Below are positions 42,617 to 50,336 of a stretch of 64,000 nucleotides of DNA, piece after piece (position 1 is the first letter of the stretch; every line of letters begins with the position of its first letter). The notes under the pieces were generated by a model, which saw only the letters and a list, made by a program, of their open reading frames with translations, was not told the DNA's origin and made no database searches. Position numbers and translations under genes: made by a program. Source of the stretch: Solimonas sp. SE-A11 (GTDB lineage: Bacteria; Pseudomonadota; Gammaproteobacteria; Nevskiales; Nevskiaceae); contig NZ_JAUASX010000021.1 of NCBI RefSeq assembly GCF_030345715.1, positions 1 through 64,000 on the forward strand, in the 5' to 3' direction.

Positions 42617-43531
42617 GTGGAACTGCGCCATCTGCGCTACTTCGTCGCTGTGGCCGAGGAGCTGCACTTCACCCGTGCGGCCGCCCGGCTGGGCATCGGC
42701 CAGCCGCCGCTGAGCCAGCAGATCCAGCAGCTGGAACAGGAGCTGGGCCTGCCGCTGTTCCGTCGCCTGCCGCGCGGGGTAGCCCTGACCGAAGCGGGGC
42801 AGAGCTTCTTCGGCGATGCCCGCGCGATCCTGGCCAATGTGGACCGCGCCAGCGCCCAGGCCCGCCGGGTGGCGCGCGGTGAACAAGGCCGGTTGCGCGT
42901 CGGCATGATCAACTCCGCGCCCTTCCATCCCTTTGTCCCCAGAGTGATCCGGGAGTTCGGCCAGCGTTACCCGGAAGTGGCCCTGGCGATCGACGAAAAC
43001 AGCACGCCGGCCCTGGCCACCGCTGTGCTGGATAACACTGCCGACATCGCCTTCGTGCGTCCGCTGCTGGGCGACTGCGAGGGACTGACCACCGAGCCGC
43101 TGTTCGACGAGGAAGTGCTGGTGGCCCTGCCGCAGGGCCACCCGCTGGCCCGCTTCCGCACGCTGTCGCTATGGGCCCTGGCCTCCGAGAACTTCGTACT
43201 GTTTCCGCGCCTGGTCGGCTCCGGTCTCTACGACGAGATCATCGCCGCCTGCCAGCGTAGCGGCTTCAGCCCGCGCGTCACGCAGGAGGCGTCGCAGGTG
43301 ACGTCGATCGTCAACCTGGTGGCGGCGGGCCTGGGCGTATCGCTGGTGCCGGCCTCGATGCAGCAGATCAGCACCGACGGCGTCACCTATCGCGCCATCG
43401 CCGGTGACGCGCCGAGCGCACGCATGAGCCTGGTCTACCGCGAGGGCGATGATTCGCCGACGGTGGCGAACATGGTGGCGCTGGCACGGGAGCGGGTGGC
43501 GCGGGAGAAAGTCCGGAAGGCGCGGGGCTAG
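42617..43531 (+). CDS. LysR-family transcriptional regulator
   Basis: A regulator of about 304 residues. MELRHLRYFVAVAEELHFTR and LGIGQPPLSQQIQQLEQELG form the winged HTH, and the effector domain follows (LRVGMINSAPFHPFVPRVIR onward). The GTG at 42617 gives the standard ELRHLRYF start. It is divergent from aceE, but the close match to BenM/CatM-type proteins does not point to a target. Confidence 0.88.
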   Translation: MELRHLRYFVAVAEELHFTRAAARLGIGQPPLSQQIQQLEQELGLPLFRRLPRGVALTEAGQSFFGDARAILANVDRASAQARRVARGEQGRLRVGMINSAPFHPFVPRVIREFGQRYPEVALAIDENSTPALATAVLDNTADIAFVRPLLGDCEGLTTEPLFDEEVLVALPQGHPLARFRTLSLWALASENFVLFPRLVGSGLYDEIIAACQRSGFSPRVTQEASQVTSIVNLVAAGLGVSLVPASMQQISTDGVTYRAIAGDAPSARMSLVYREGDDSPTVANMVALARERVAREKVRKARG

Positions 43532-43540
43532 GTTGCTTGT

Positions 43541-43598
43541 GTAGGAGCCAGCTTGCTGGCAACAAGCTGCGAGTCGCCAGCAAGCTGGCTCCTACAAC
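43541..43598. repeat. REP-like inverted pair, family D
   Basis: GTAGGAGCCAGCTTGCTGGC and its inverted partner GCCAGCAAGCTGGCTCCTAC are separated by about 17 bases. The arms pair over 20 bases; each can also form its own hairpin. Confidence 0.85.
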
Positions 43599-43605
43599 TC
43601 AGGCG

Positions 43606-43723
43606 CCGTAGCCCGGTTTGCCGGAGGCAAGCCGGGACGCCGTTCATGCGCCCCCAGGCTTCGCTATCAAAGCCGAGCTGCGCGTCGCCCCCCGTTCGCC
43701 CTGAGCCTGTCGAAGGGTGAACG
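43606..43723. repeat. Repeat-rich interval: family E and family A hairpins
   Basis: GTAGCCCGGTTTGCCGGAGG-type family E sequence (43606-43640) and a family A hairpin with loop GAGCCTGTCGA (43691-43723) fill the gap before the leftward hydrolase gene. No gene is seen. Confidence 0.65.
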
Positions 43724-43732
43724 TCTCCGCCC

Positions 43733-44587
43733 TCAGATCAGGCGCTGCTGCCGCATCCACTCCAGCGAAGCCTCCAGCACCGGCTTGAGTTCCTCCTGCG
43801 CCGCACCGCGCACATGCCCACCGGGCTGCACCACCAGGTCCACCCGCGCGCCCGACCGGCGCAGCGCGGCCTCCAGCGCCAGGCTGCTGGCGGCGGGAAT
43901 GAAGTCGTCGCGCTCAGCACGGATCATCAGCACGCGCCGCCCCGGCTTCAACGATGCGGCTGCCTGCTCGATGCTGGGCAGACCAAGCAAGGCGTGCAGC
44001 AACCGCGAGCTCATCCAGGCGCCCGCGCGGCCGAGCCAGCCGGCGCTCGGTTCCCAGCGCCGCGCGAACTGGTGCTGGATCATACCCGGCAGGTCGGCAA
44101 AGCCGTGCACCAGGATCACTGCGGGAAAGCCGGTGTCGGCCGCGGCCAGCGTCGCAAAGGGAGCACCGGCACTGACGCCGACCAGGGTGATGCGGCTGGA
44201 GTCCACGTCCGGCCGCTGTCGCAGCTGCCGGTGCAGCGCCGCCAGGCCCTCGCGGGTTTCGGCGATGCCGCGGCGCGTCTGGGGTACCAGGCGCGGAATT
44301 TCGGACACGCGCAGCTTGCGCGGCAGTTCCGCCGGGTAGTCGAAGCCGGCCAGCATCACTGGACGGCCCGCCGTCACCAGGTCCAGTGCACCGGCGCCGC
44401 GGCGGTAACCGCCGAGCAGGATCACCGCGGGCAGCTTCTCGATCGTCTGCGTGGGGCGCAGCAGGCGCACCTCCAGTGTGCGCCCGGAGGCCAGCTCCAG
44501 CGGCAGGGTTTCTTCGACAGGGGCCGCCGAAGCCAGCGAAGGCAGCAGCAGCGCGAGCGACAGCAGCCAGCGCCGTGCCGCGATCAT
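43733..44587 (-). CDS. Exported alpha/beta hydrolase
   Basis: A 284-residue protein with a signal peptide (LLSLALLLPSLASA). The nucleophile elbow is GVSAGAPFA (GxSxG), the acid is probably in IRAERDDFIP, and the His lies in QPGGHVRGA. The fold is dienelactone-hydrolase/peptidase-like. It lies seven bases after the Nudix gene and ends the run. Confidence 0.75.
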   Translation of the reverse strand: MIAARRWLLSLALLLPSLASAAPVEETLPLELASGRTLEVRLLRPTQTIEKLPAVILLGGYRRGAGALDLVTAGRPVMLAGFDYPAELPRKLRVSEIPRLVPQTRRGIAETREGLAALHRQLRQRPDVDSSRITLVGVSAGAPFATLAAADTGFPAVILVHGFADLPGMIQHQFARRWEPSAGWLGRAGAWMSSRLLHALLGLPSIEQAAASLKPGRRVLMIRAERDDFIPAASSLALEAALRRSGARVDLVVQPGGHVRGAAQEELKPVLEASLEWMRQQRLI

Positions 44588-44594
44588 GGCGGCG

Positions 44595-45119
44595 TTACCG
44601 GCGGCCCGGAATGGGGATTTCCCGCGGGTCATGTCCCTGCGTGCGCAGCCAGTCGCGCAGCGCCAGGCCCGTGGCGGCCGGCCAGTAGGTGGCCTGTGCC
44701 GGCGGCACGCGGATGTATTCCGCCAACTCCGCGCCAAGCTTGATCTCGCCGTCGGCCACCACGTGGTAGGCAATGATGATCTGGTTCATGCGCTCGAAGC
44801 GGTAGTGGCCGATGAAGCTCGGCGCGCGGCCCTGCAGGCCCAGCTCCTCCTCCACCTCGCGCACCACGGCTTCTTCCGGCGAGGGATCGTTGGCCTCCAG
44901 GAAGCCCGTGATCAGCGCGAAGAACTTGCCCGGCCAGGCGACGTTGCGCGCCAGGATCAGGTCGTCGCCATGCTGCACCACCGCCGCCACCACCGGCGTC
45001 GGGTTGTTCCAGTGCACGTAGCCGCAGCCGGCACCGCAGCCCATGCGCGGCGTGCCGTCGTGGTCCTGCGGCGCCAGCGGCGCGGAGCACTGCGGGCAGA
45101 ATCGGAATCCTCGGCTCAT
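44595..45119 (-). CDS. Nudix hydrolase with N-terminal zinc ribbon
   Basis: A 174-residue protein. Residues 8-32 carry four cysteines (FCPQCSAPL and GCGAGCGYVHW), and the Nudix box GFLEANDPSPEEAVVREVEEELG follows (the spacing is GX5EX7REUXEEXG-like). The combination resembles NudC-type NAD-capped RNA/NADH pyrophosphatases, but the protein is shorter. The ATG overlaps the thioesterase stop (ATGA). Confidence 0.85.
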   Translation of the reverse strand: MSRGFRFCPQCSAPLAPQDHDGTPRMGCGAGCGYVHWNNPTPVVAAVVQHGDDLILARNVAWPGKFFALITGFLEANDPSPEEAVVREVEEELGLQGRAPSFIGHYRFERMNQIIIAYHVVADGEIKLGAELAEYIRVPPAQATYWPAATGLALRDWLRTQGHDPREIPIPGRR

Positions 45120-45565
45120 GTCTGTCCTTGCTTGATCGCGGCATAGGTGCCGCTGGCTCGCGCCACTTCGCGCTCGCCGATACGGATGATGGTCTGGACC
45201 GCGATCCTCGCACGCCCACGCTTCTGCAGCATCTGCAGGAAGCGCGGCCACTCGGCCTCGGACAGGCGGCTCTCGGCACTGAAATCAGCCAGCGCCGGCT
45301 CCAGGTAGTCGCATTCGCTGCGCTGGACCATCAGCTTGGCGCCGACGCCCACGGCGTCCAGTTCCTGCTGCACCAGCACCCAGCCGCTGAGGATCGCCAG
45401 CGTCGACAGCGCGCCACCGAAGGCGCTGCCATGGTGGTTGGCATTGGCCGCCAGCGGCGCCAGGATCTCCACGCGGCCCGGCTCCTGCACCTGCACGCGC
45501 ACGTCCATCGCCGCCGTCAGCGGGATGCTGCGGTGGAGATAGGCCGTGATCTCTTCGTTGTTCAT
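45116..45565 (-). CDS. Hotdog-fold thioesterase, YiiD C-terminal type
   Basis: A 149-residue protein with NANHHGSAFGGALSTLAILSGW, the substrate-entry helix of this hotdog family. It lacks the GNAT domain found in E. coli YiiD. It should hydrolyse acyl thioesters. Four-base overlaps join it to both the Nudix and DUF2784 genes. Confidence 0.82.
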   Translation of the reverse strand: MNNEEITAYLHRSIPLTAAMDVRVQVQEPGRVEILAPLAANANHHGSAFGGALSTLAILSGWVLVQQELDAVGVGAKLMVQRSECDYLEPALADFSAESRLSEAEWPRFLQMLQKRGRARIAVQTIIRIGEREVARASGTYAAIKQGQT

Positions 45566-45930
45566 GGCCGCGGATGATGCCGCCGCCAGGCCCAGAGGTA
45601 CAACGCCCCACTGAAGATCACCAGCAGGATGGCGCCCGCCAGCTGCAGGCCCGGCGTCAGCCCGGCCGGGTAGATCAACGGCAGCAGGTAGTGGTCGATG
45701 AAGCCGCCGTCGTAACCCTGCTGGCCCGCCAGCTCGCGCAAGTGATTCTCCAGCGGCGTCAGCGGGCAGATGCCGTGCAGGGCCATGATCCCCGCGGCCC
45801 AGGCCAGCACCGGCAGGTGCAGCCAGCGCAGCGTCCAGCGCCAGGCCACCGCCAGTGCGCCGAACACCGCGAACAGGATGAAGCAGAAATGGAAGGCGAC
45901 GACCGCGTCGGCCAGCAGGGCGGGGATCAT
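45562..45930 (-). CDS. DUF2784 membrane protein
   Basis: A 122-residue protein with four hydrophobic segments and the conserved ICPLTPLENHLRELAG motif of DUF2784. Function unknown. It overlaps its neighbours by four bases on each side. Confidence 0.85.
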   Translation of the reverse strand: MIPALLADAVVAFHFCFILFAVFGALAVAWRWTLRWLHLPVLAWAAGIMALHGICPLTPLENHLRELAGQQGYDGGFIDHYLLPLIYPAGLTPGLQLAGAILLVIFSGALYLWAWRRHHPRP

Positions 45931-46370
45931 GCGCGGGCCTTGCGGGCTTTCGGCTTCTTGCCGCCGGGCCTTTCCAGCGCGCCGTCAGCCGCCGCCTTGA
46001 GGATGCGCCGGAAGCTGGGGCATTCCATGTGGCTGGGCGCCTTGCAGGCGGCGGCGTGTCGCAGCCCGCGGCTCACCGACTGCAGGCGCCGGATGCGCTG
46101 GTCCAGTTCATCGGCCCTGGCGACCAGCGCCGTGCGATCGATGCGCGGGCGCCCGTCCGGCGCGAACATCCGCGTGATCTCCTCCAGCGAGAACCCGGCG
46201 ATGCGGCCCAGCGACACCAGCGCCAGGCGATCCAGCACGCCGGCGTCGAACACCCGGCGCAGCCCGCGCCGGCCGATCGGGGCAACCAGGCCTTTCTCCT
46301 CGTAGTAGCGCAGCGTCGAGGCCGGCACGCCGGAACGTTCCGCCACCTCGGCGATATCGAGTTCGCGCAT
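45927..46370 (-). CDS. MerR-family transcriptional regulator
   Basis: A 147-residue regulator. The HTH reads IAEVAERSGVPASTLRYYEEKGLV, with a coiled coil around residues 80-105. Three cysteines lie near the C-terminus (RHAAACKAP and HMECPSF), a spacing that could sense a redox or metal signal. A basic tail follows. It faces a MerR-type promoter for the methyltransferase gene and heads the leftward gene run. Confidence 0.85.
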   Translation of the reverse strand: MRELDIAEVAERSGVPASTLRYYEEKGLVAPIGRRGLRRVFDAGVLDRLALVSLGRIAGFSLEEITRMFAPDGRPRIDRTALVARADELDQRIRRLQSVSRGLRHAAACKAPSHMECPSFRRILKAAADGALERPGGKKPKARKARA

Positions 46371-46373
46371 CGC

Positions 46374-46404
46374 TTGACCTCAAGTCCACTTGAAGTGGCA
46401 GATT
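46374..46404 (+). promoter_or_regulatory. MerR-type promoter with 19-bp spacer
   Basis: TTGACC, 19 bases and CAGATT. The spacer contains the dyad CTCAAGT CC ACTTGAAG, as in SoxR/MerR-type promoters. It should drive the rightward methyltransferase gene. Confidence 0.72.
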
Positions 46405-46449
46405 GCCGCCATCCGCCCTTGAAGGGCAAGCAAGTCACTGGAGCCCCGC

Positions 46450-47283
46450 ATGACCACCGCCCCTGCACCCGAAGAAGGCCAGGCCGCGCTGTGGAACGGC
46501 GTGGCCGGCCAGGCCTGGGTCGATGCGCAGGGCGTGCTCGACCACATGTTCCGACCCCTCGAGCAGCATCTGGCCGATATCGTCGCCGCCTCGCCCGGGC
46601 GCGTGCTCGATGTCGGCTGCGGCACCGGCGCCACCACGTGCGCCTTCGCCAGGCAAGGCGCGCCCTGCCTGGGCGTGGATATCTCGGCGCCGATGATCGC
46701 CGTCGCCCGCGAGCGGGCTCAGCGCGAAGGATTGGCCGTGGAGTTCGCCTGCGCCGACGCGCAGGCGCATCCCTTCGAGCCCAGCCGTTTCGACTGGATC
46801 GTGTCGCGCTTCGGCGTGATGTTCTTCGACGACCCGGTGCAGGCCTTCGCCAAGCTGCATCGTGCCGCCCGCCACGATGGCCGCCTGTGCCTGGTCGCAT
46901 GGCGTGGCGCCACGGACAATCCCTTCATGACCACGGCGGAGCGCGCGGCGGCGCCCTTGCTGCCACAGCTCCCACCGCGCAGGTCCGGCGCTCCCGGGCA
47001 GTTCGCCTTCGCCGAGCCTGGGCCGGTGCTGCGCATCCTGGAGGACAGCGGCTGGCGTGATGTCGACATCCGCCCCCTGGACGTCGCCTGCCGCTTTCCG
47101 GAACGCGACCTGCTGCTGTACCTGAGCCGCCTGGGCCCGGTCGGTCGCGTGCTGCAGAAGATGGATGAACCCACCCGCAACAAGGTCATCGCCACCATTC
47201 GCGCGGCTTTCGAGCCCTACGTGCATGCAGATACGGTGCGCTTCGATGCAGCCTGCTGGAAAATCTCAGGCCGCGCGGCCTGA
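46450..47283 (+). CDS. Class I SAM-dependent methyltransferase
   Basis: A 277-residue enzyme with motif I VLDVGCGTGATTCAFARQG, an acidic motif II, and IVSRFGVMFFDDPVQAF (post-II). The substrate is unknown. It is likely activated by the adjacent MerR protein. Its TGA lies two bases from the left attachment repeat of the island. Confidence 0.85.
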   Translation: MTTAPAPEEGQAALWNGVAGQAWVDAQGVLDHMFRPLEQHLADIVAASPGRVLDVGCGTGATTCAFARQGAPCLGVDISAPMIAVARERAQREGLAVEFACADAQAHPFEPSRFDWIVSRFGVMFFDDPVQAFAKLHRAARHDGRLCLVAWRGATDNPFMTTAERAAAPLLPQLPPRRSGAPGQFAFAEPGPVLRILEDSGWRDVDIRPLDVACRFPERDLLLYLSRLGPVGRVLQKMDEPTRNKVIATIRAAFEPYVHADTVRFDAACWKISGRAA

Positions 47284-47285
47284 GC

Positions 47286-47298
47286 TTCCGATGCAGAA
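47286..47298. repeat. Left attachment site (attL/attR core)
   Basis: TTCCGATGCAGAA, identical to the copy at 60603-60615 in mnmE. Confidence 0.85.
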
Positions 47299-47357
47299 GC
47301 TAGAAATCGATGCAACACCATGATTTATAAGGCGTGCTTTATTTATGAATTTCAGAA

Positions 47358-47377
47358 TGGGCACAGTTCTGGGCACA
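47358..47377. promoter_or_regulatory. Putative integrase arm-type sites, left end
   Basis: Two direct copies of TGGGCACA at 47358 and 47370, 12 bases apart. The same octamer with the same 12-base step occurs near the right end. Confidence 0.65.
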
Positions 47378-47459
47378 TCCAAGCGGGTTGTCGCCGAAAT
47401 CACCGCCTCTCATGAGCGAAGCAGCCGCCCATGGGGCCTTCGTTGCAGAGGCCCCAACG

Positions 47460-48119
47460 CTATTGCGCGGAATCCCCAAAGATTTCCGCGTAGGTCGTAG
47501 CACCGTAGAACTCGTCGGTGGCCGGCACAGCATATCCGTGGATAGCGGAGACATAGCCACAAAAGGTTCCGAAGGTGGGATCACGGCCTAGCTGACCAGG
47601 AGACAAGGTTTCGGCCTTGTAAAGGACAGCGGCGCTAGGATCGATGAATCCTGTTATTACAAAGCAGTCGGCCACAAGCTCCGAGCAAAAGTACGACCCC
47701 TTCGTCGCTGGCCTCGGTGGCGAAAGCCCGTTGAAATAGTCCTCAAGCTGCTCTTTCAGTGTTCGCTGGTGAACTTTTTGTCGCCATGGGAAGGCCACCG
47801 CTCCAAATAAGTTGTACTTCGTCCCAGAGGCCGAAATCGACTCTGCAAATGCTCGAAGCACTTCGACGCGACGAGGGGACCACGCATCGGGCTGACGAAA
47901 CACCGCGATATGGTCGTATCGAGCGGCAAGGTCTGTCGCTTTGGTTAGTACAACGCCCTGCATCACTAGAGCTTCAACTACTAGGTCCTCGCCGACGCAT
48001 ATAGCGGCGTGGGTGTAGTCGCTCTTGGTCACGCCCGTGATTATTGCTCCAGTGGGATCAATTTTCTTGTCCTGAAAGCACAGCAACACATCGCCAGCTT
48101 GGATTTCGGCGGCCAACAT
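47460..48119 (-). CDS. Permuted NlpC/P60 (YiiX/LRAT-like) papain-fold hydrolase
   Basis: A 219-residue protein. AAEIQAGDVLLCFQDK opens the fold, His37 lies in DYTHAAICV and Cys145 in GSYFCSELVADCF, the His-before-Cys order of circularly permuted NlpC/P60 enzymes such as YiiX/YebB-like (DUF830) proteins. They cleave amide or acyl bonds of peptides or lipids. It has no signal peptide. It lies last in the island cargo run, 51 bases after a small membrane protein. Confidence 0.8.
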   Translation of the reverse strand: MLAAEIQAGDVLLCFQDKKIDPTGAIITGVTKSDYTHAAICVGEDLVVEALVMQGVVLTKATDLAARYDHIAVFRQPDAWSPRRVEVLRAFAESISASGTKYNLFGAVAFPWRQKVHQRTLKEQLEDYFNGLSPPRPATKGSYFCSELVADCFVITGFIDPSAAVLYKAETLSPGQLGRDPTFGTFCGYVSAIHGYAVPATDEFYGATTYAEIFGDSAQ

Positions 48120-48170
48120 TTGTAACTCCCAAAATACGGTGCGCTGACGATGAACTGTGGGACTGGCTTC

Positions 48171-48590
48171 TCATGGTCCCTGATAAGGGCGAGGATCGGA
48201 AGCTCCTCGATGCCTTGGAAATGAAACTGAAAATAGCTTGGGTAACTGCATCCTCTCGCGCCGCCCAGCCAGCAGTTTGATGTTTAAATCGAACTGGTGA
48301 CGCCAAGCGTTCACTTGGCGGTTTGACCGCCACCATTGGATTCCGGCCCCCATCAGGCTCCAAAGAAAGGATACGCTGGTGTAGTCGCAGTCCTCGGCCA
48401 AGAAGACGCTTCCCATAAGCAGAAGAGCCTTGTCCGTCATAATGAGCAAGATAAGCGATCCCAGGAAAATGCCCATGCCCAACCACAGGGCCTCCAAGTT
48501 GGGATCGCCCGGAATCCCCATCTGATGGTTGGTTAGAGCCTCCGCTTCATAGTCGCGCTCGGAGTCAACGTCGAAACTGATCTGCCGCAT
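48171..48590 (-). CDS. Small island membrane protein
   Basis: A 139-residue protein with two hydrophobic segments (ALWLGMGIFLGSLILLIMT and ALLLMGSVFLAED) and a basic C-terminal half (RRERMQLPKLF). No family is recognised. It lies just upstream of the permuted papain-fold gene and may form a pair with it. Confidence 0.6.
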   Translation of the reverse strand: MRQISFDVDSERDYEAEALTNHQMGIPGDPNLEALWLGMGIFLGSLILLIMTDKALLLMGSVFLAEDCDYTSVSFLWSLMGAGIQWWRSNRQVNAWRHQFDLNIKLLAGRRERMQLPKLFSVSFPRHRGASDPRPYQGP

Positions 48591-48803
48591 GCGTCCCCCT
48601 GTCTGCCTAATCTCTCTCGCATCGGATTGGCGCCGCCCTGATTTTGGGAGCCCGCCTCCAACGAGGCAGAACAGTAGAACACTTCACTCTGTCGCTAGCC
48701 AATCACGAGCAGCACCCGCCAGGTGCAGCGGTGCGGAATCTTCCGCTGGCTAGTAGAGCATCTATCCAAAGTAGTCCGAGGCTCGGGGAGGCGGCACCGC
48801 GAG

Positions 48804-49187
48804 TCATCGTTCAAATACAACAACTACGCCCTGCGCCTTCGCAACCTGCTGGGAGTAACCACCAAAGGCAGGCATTACGCCAGCCTCGTTCGCGCTGCCA
48901 AGAATGATCCCGTCTCCACCCTGAAGGCAGGCACACCGCTGCAGCTCCTCGATGGCGTCCGGGGTGTTGTCTGAGATCATCCCGCCGCCAGGGGCCTTTG
49001 CCATGCAGATGCCCAGCTCTGTGTATCGGATGCCCTCGGGCGGGCGCAATAGCACCTTGGCGCCACAGTTTTTGGGCTTGGCGGGATACTGCGCCTGGGT
49101 CACGCCCGTCGCGACGAAGCGGTGGCCGGTACAACCGCCCACCAGCATGAGTATTGCTAGTCCGCACGCTTTAGCTGCTTGCTTCAT
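48804..49187 (-). CDS. Island lipoprotein
   Basis: A 127-residue lipoprotein with signal and lipobox LMLVGGC (Cys19). The mature part contains four further cysteines (NCGAKV, GICMAK, CACLQGGDG), in a pattern like small RcsF-type envelope lipoproteins: ELGICMAKAPGG, then AIEELQRCACLQGGDGIIL. The start at 49187 follows a ribosome site and begins the signal directly; a longer reading would prepend unrelated residues. About 210 gene-free bases follow. Confidence 0.65.
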   Translation of the reverse strand: MKQAAKACGLAILMLVGGCTGHRFVATGVTQAQYPAKPKNCGAKVLLRPPEGIRYTELGICMAKAPGGGMISDNTPDAIEELQRCACLQGGDGIILGSANEAGVMPAFGGYSQQVAKAQGVVVVFER

Positions 49188-49428
49188 CTTTCCCTCTCGG
49201 TGTCTGCTCTTGTCCTGATGCAACGTGTGAATCACGGCAACGACTGGTAGCCGTGAGAATTCGCGCTACGCTGTGTCTCCACCAACCCAGAAACTCCTCG
49301 AACGTCTCATCGTCCGCGTAGTCCTCACGGCGCGGCGCCTGCGGCAACCGAGTGCCGGGCACCCGCTGATCCGTAGTGGAGTTGGACGCCGGCTCTGCCT
49401 TCGTGCTGCCGGCCGGGGACTTACTCAC
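49171..49428 (-). CDS. Small hypothetical island protein
   Basis: A frame of about 85 codons starting at GTG 49428 with GGAAAGA upstream, overlapping the stop of the preceding membrane protein by eight bases and the lipoprotein start by 17. The core REDYADDETFEEFLGWWRHS looks like genuine coding sequence. The N-terminus is Ser/Pro-rich. No family is recognised. Confidence 0.5.
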   Translation of the reverse strand: MSKSPAGSTKAEPASNSTTDQRVPGTRLPQAPRREDYADDETFEEFLGWWRHSVARILTATSRCRDSHVASGQEQTPRGKDEASS

Positions 49429-49861
49429 GCTCTTTCCATGCGTGGGCGAAGATTCCAATGGAGGCGATCAGCAAGAGCCAGGTCCACGGCCTGGAGGTGA
49501 GCCACCGCCGGCCGCCATCCGTGTCGCTGAACCACACCTTCTTGATGTTCTCGCTGTAGATCGCCACCGCGCAGTTGTTGGCTGCTGGCGAGTCGTTGTA
49601 GCCGTTGATGAGGCGCCAGCAATCTGAGCGAGCCTCGATTTCAAACTCCGCGGAGCTAGGCACCCGAGACAGGGCCAGGCGGTACTGGATCGAGGGATGG
49701 CTCAGCACGGCGAAGACCAGAAGCGCCCATCCGGCGATCAGTTGCATGCCCTGCTTGGGCCTTCCTTCCTTTCCGGTGGTGTGCCAGATGACGACGGTGA
49801 CCCCGATGTTCGGGATTAGGAAGAGAAGGATTTCACCGACTGAGTAGGGACCAAGGAGCAT
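49421..49861 (-). CDS. Island membrane protein with periplasmic loop
   Basis: A 146-residue protein with hydrophobic segments at residues about 11-26, 42-55 and 125-138. Between the last two lies a soluble loop of about 65 residues (SSAEFEIEARSDCWRLINGY, NNCAVAIYS) holding two cysteines. It is divergent from the XRE repressor gene across a 110-base spacer with GACATAA sites, and heads the leftward cargo run. Confidence 0.6.
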   Translation of the reverse strand: MLLGPYSVGEILLFLIPNIGVTVVIWHTTGKEGRPKQGMQLIAGWALLVFAVLSHPSIQYRLALSRVPSSAEFEIEARSDCWRLINGYNDSPAANNCAVAIYSENIKKVWFSDTDGGRRWLTSRPWTWLLLIASIGIFAHAWKERE

Positions 49862-49882
49862 GGGGACCGTCGTCCGATATAA

Positions 49883-49926
49883 GACATAAAAGGTCTATTA
49901 TCACCAGATTATGTCCTTTGACATAA
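49883..49926. promoter_or_regulatory. Putative XRE operator cluster
   Basis: TTATGTC CTTT GACATAA (49909-49926) is a perfect inverted repeat, and a third GACATAA lies at 49883-49889. The spacer is AT-rich and lies between two divergent genes. Confidence 0.65.
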
Positions 49927-49971
49927 GCTGTCTAGAGACGACTCTTTGGTCCTACTCCTGGGACCAGTCGG

Positions 49972-50325
49972 ATGTCAAAGCAAAAGCGTCAGAACGAAGC
50001 CCTGGCCGTGCGCGTCGGCAGCCGCGTTAAAGAGCTACGACGGCAGCGGGGAATCACCCAGCTCGCCTTGGCCGAAGCTATCGGCGTAGAGCCGGAGACC
50101 GTAAGCCGGCTTGAGCGCGGAACAGCGCTCCCCTCCTTGGAAAAGCTGGAGAACGTGTCAGACGCACTCGGGGTTTCCCTGGCGGAGCTGGTGGGGCATA
50201 GCTCGTCGCTTCCAAAGGACCAGGCGACCGTCATCACCGAGATGCTGGTGAAGCTGTCTCCCAAGGATCGGGATTTCATCGTGGAGCTGGTGAAGATGCA
50301 GTGCGGGTTCCTGCGGAGCAGGTAA
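49972..50325 (+). CDS. XRE-family repressor
   Basis: A 117-residue protein. Residues 12-75 hold the HTH (GSRVKELRRQRGITQLALAE, GVEPETVSRLERG). The C-terminal 40 residues (ITEMLVKLSPKDRDFIVELV) are probably for dimerisation. It lies between the cargo run and the core region of the island, converging on the zinc-ribbon gene. It probably represses the leftward cargo through the GACATAA sites. Confidence 0.85.
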   Translation: MSKQKRQNEALAVRVGSRVKELRRQRGITQLALAEAIGVEPETVSRLERGTALPSLEKLENVSDALGVSLAELVGHSSSLPKDQATVITEMLVKLSPKDRDFIVELVKMQCGFLRSR

Positions 50326-50336
50326 GCGGCGCCTAT

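Noticed and set aside
39780-42713. Long plus-strand frames opposite aceF and aceE
   Set aside because: They are shadows of conserved pyruvate dehydrogenase genes.
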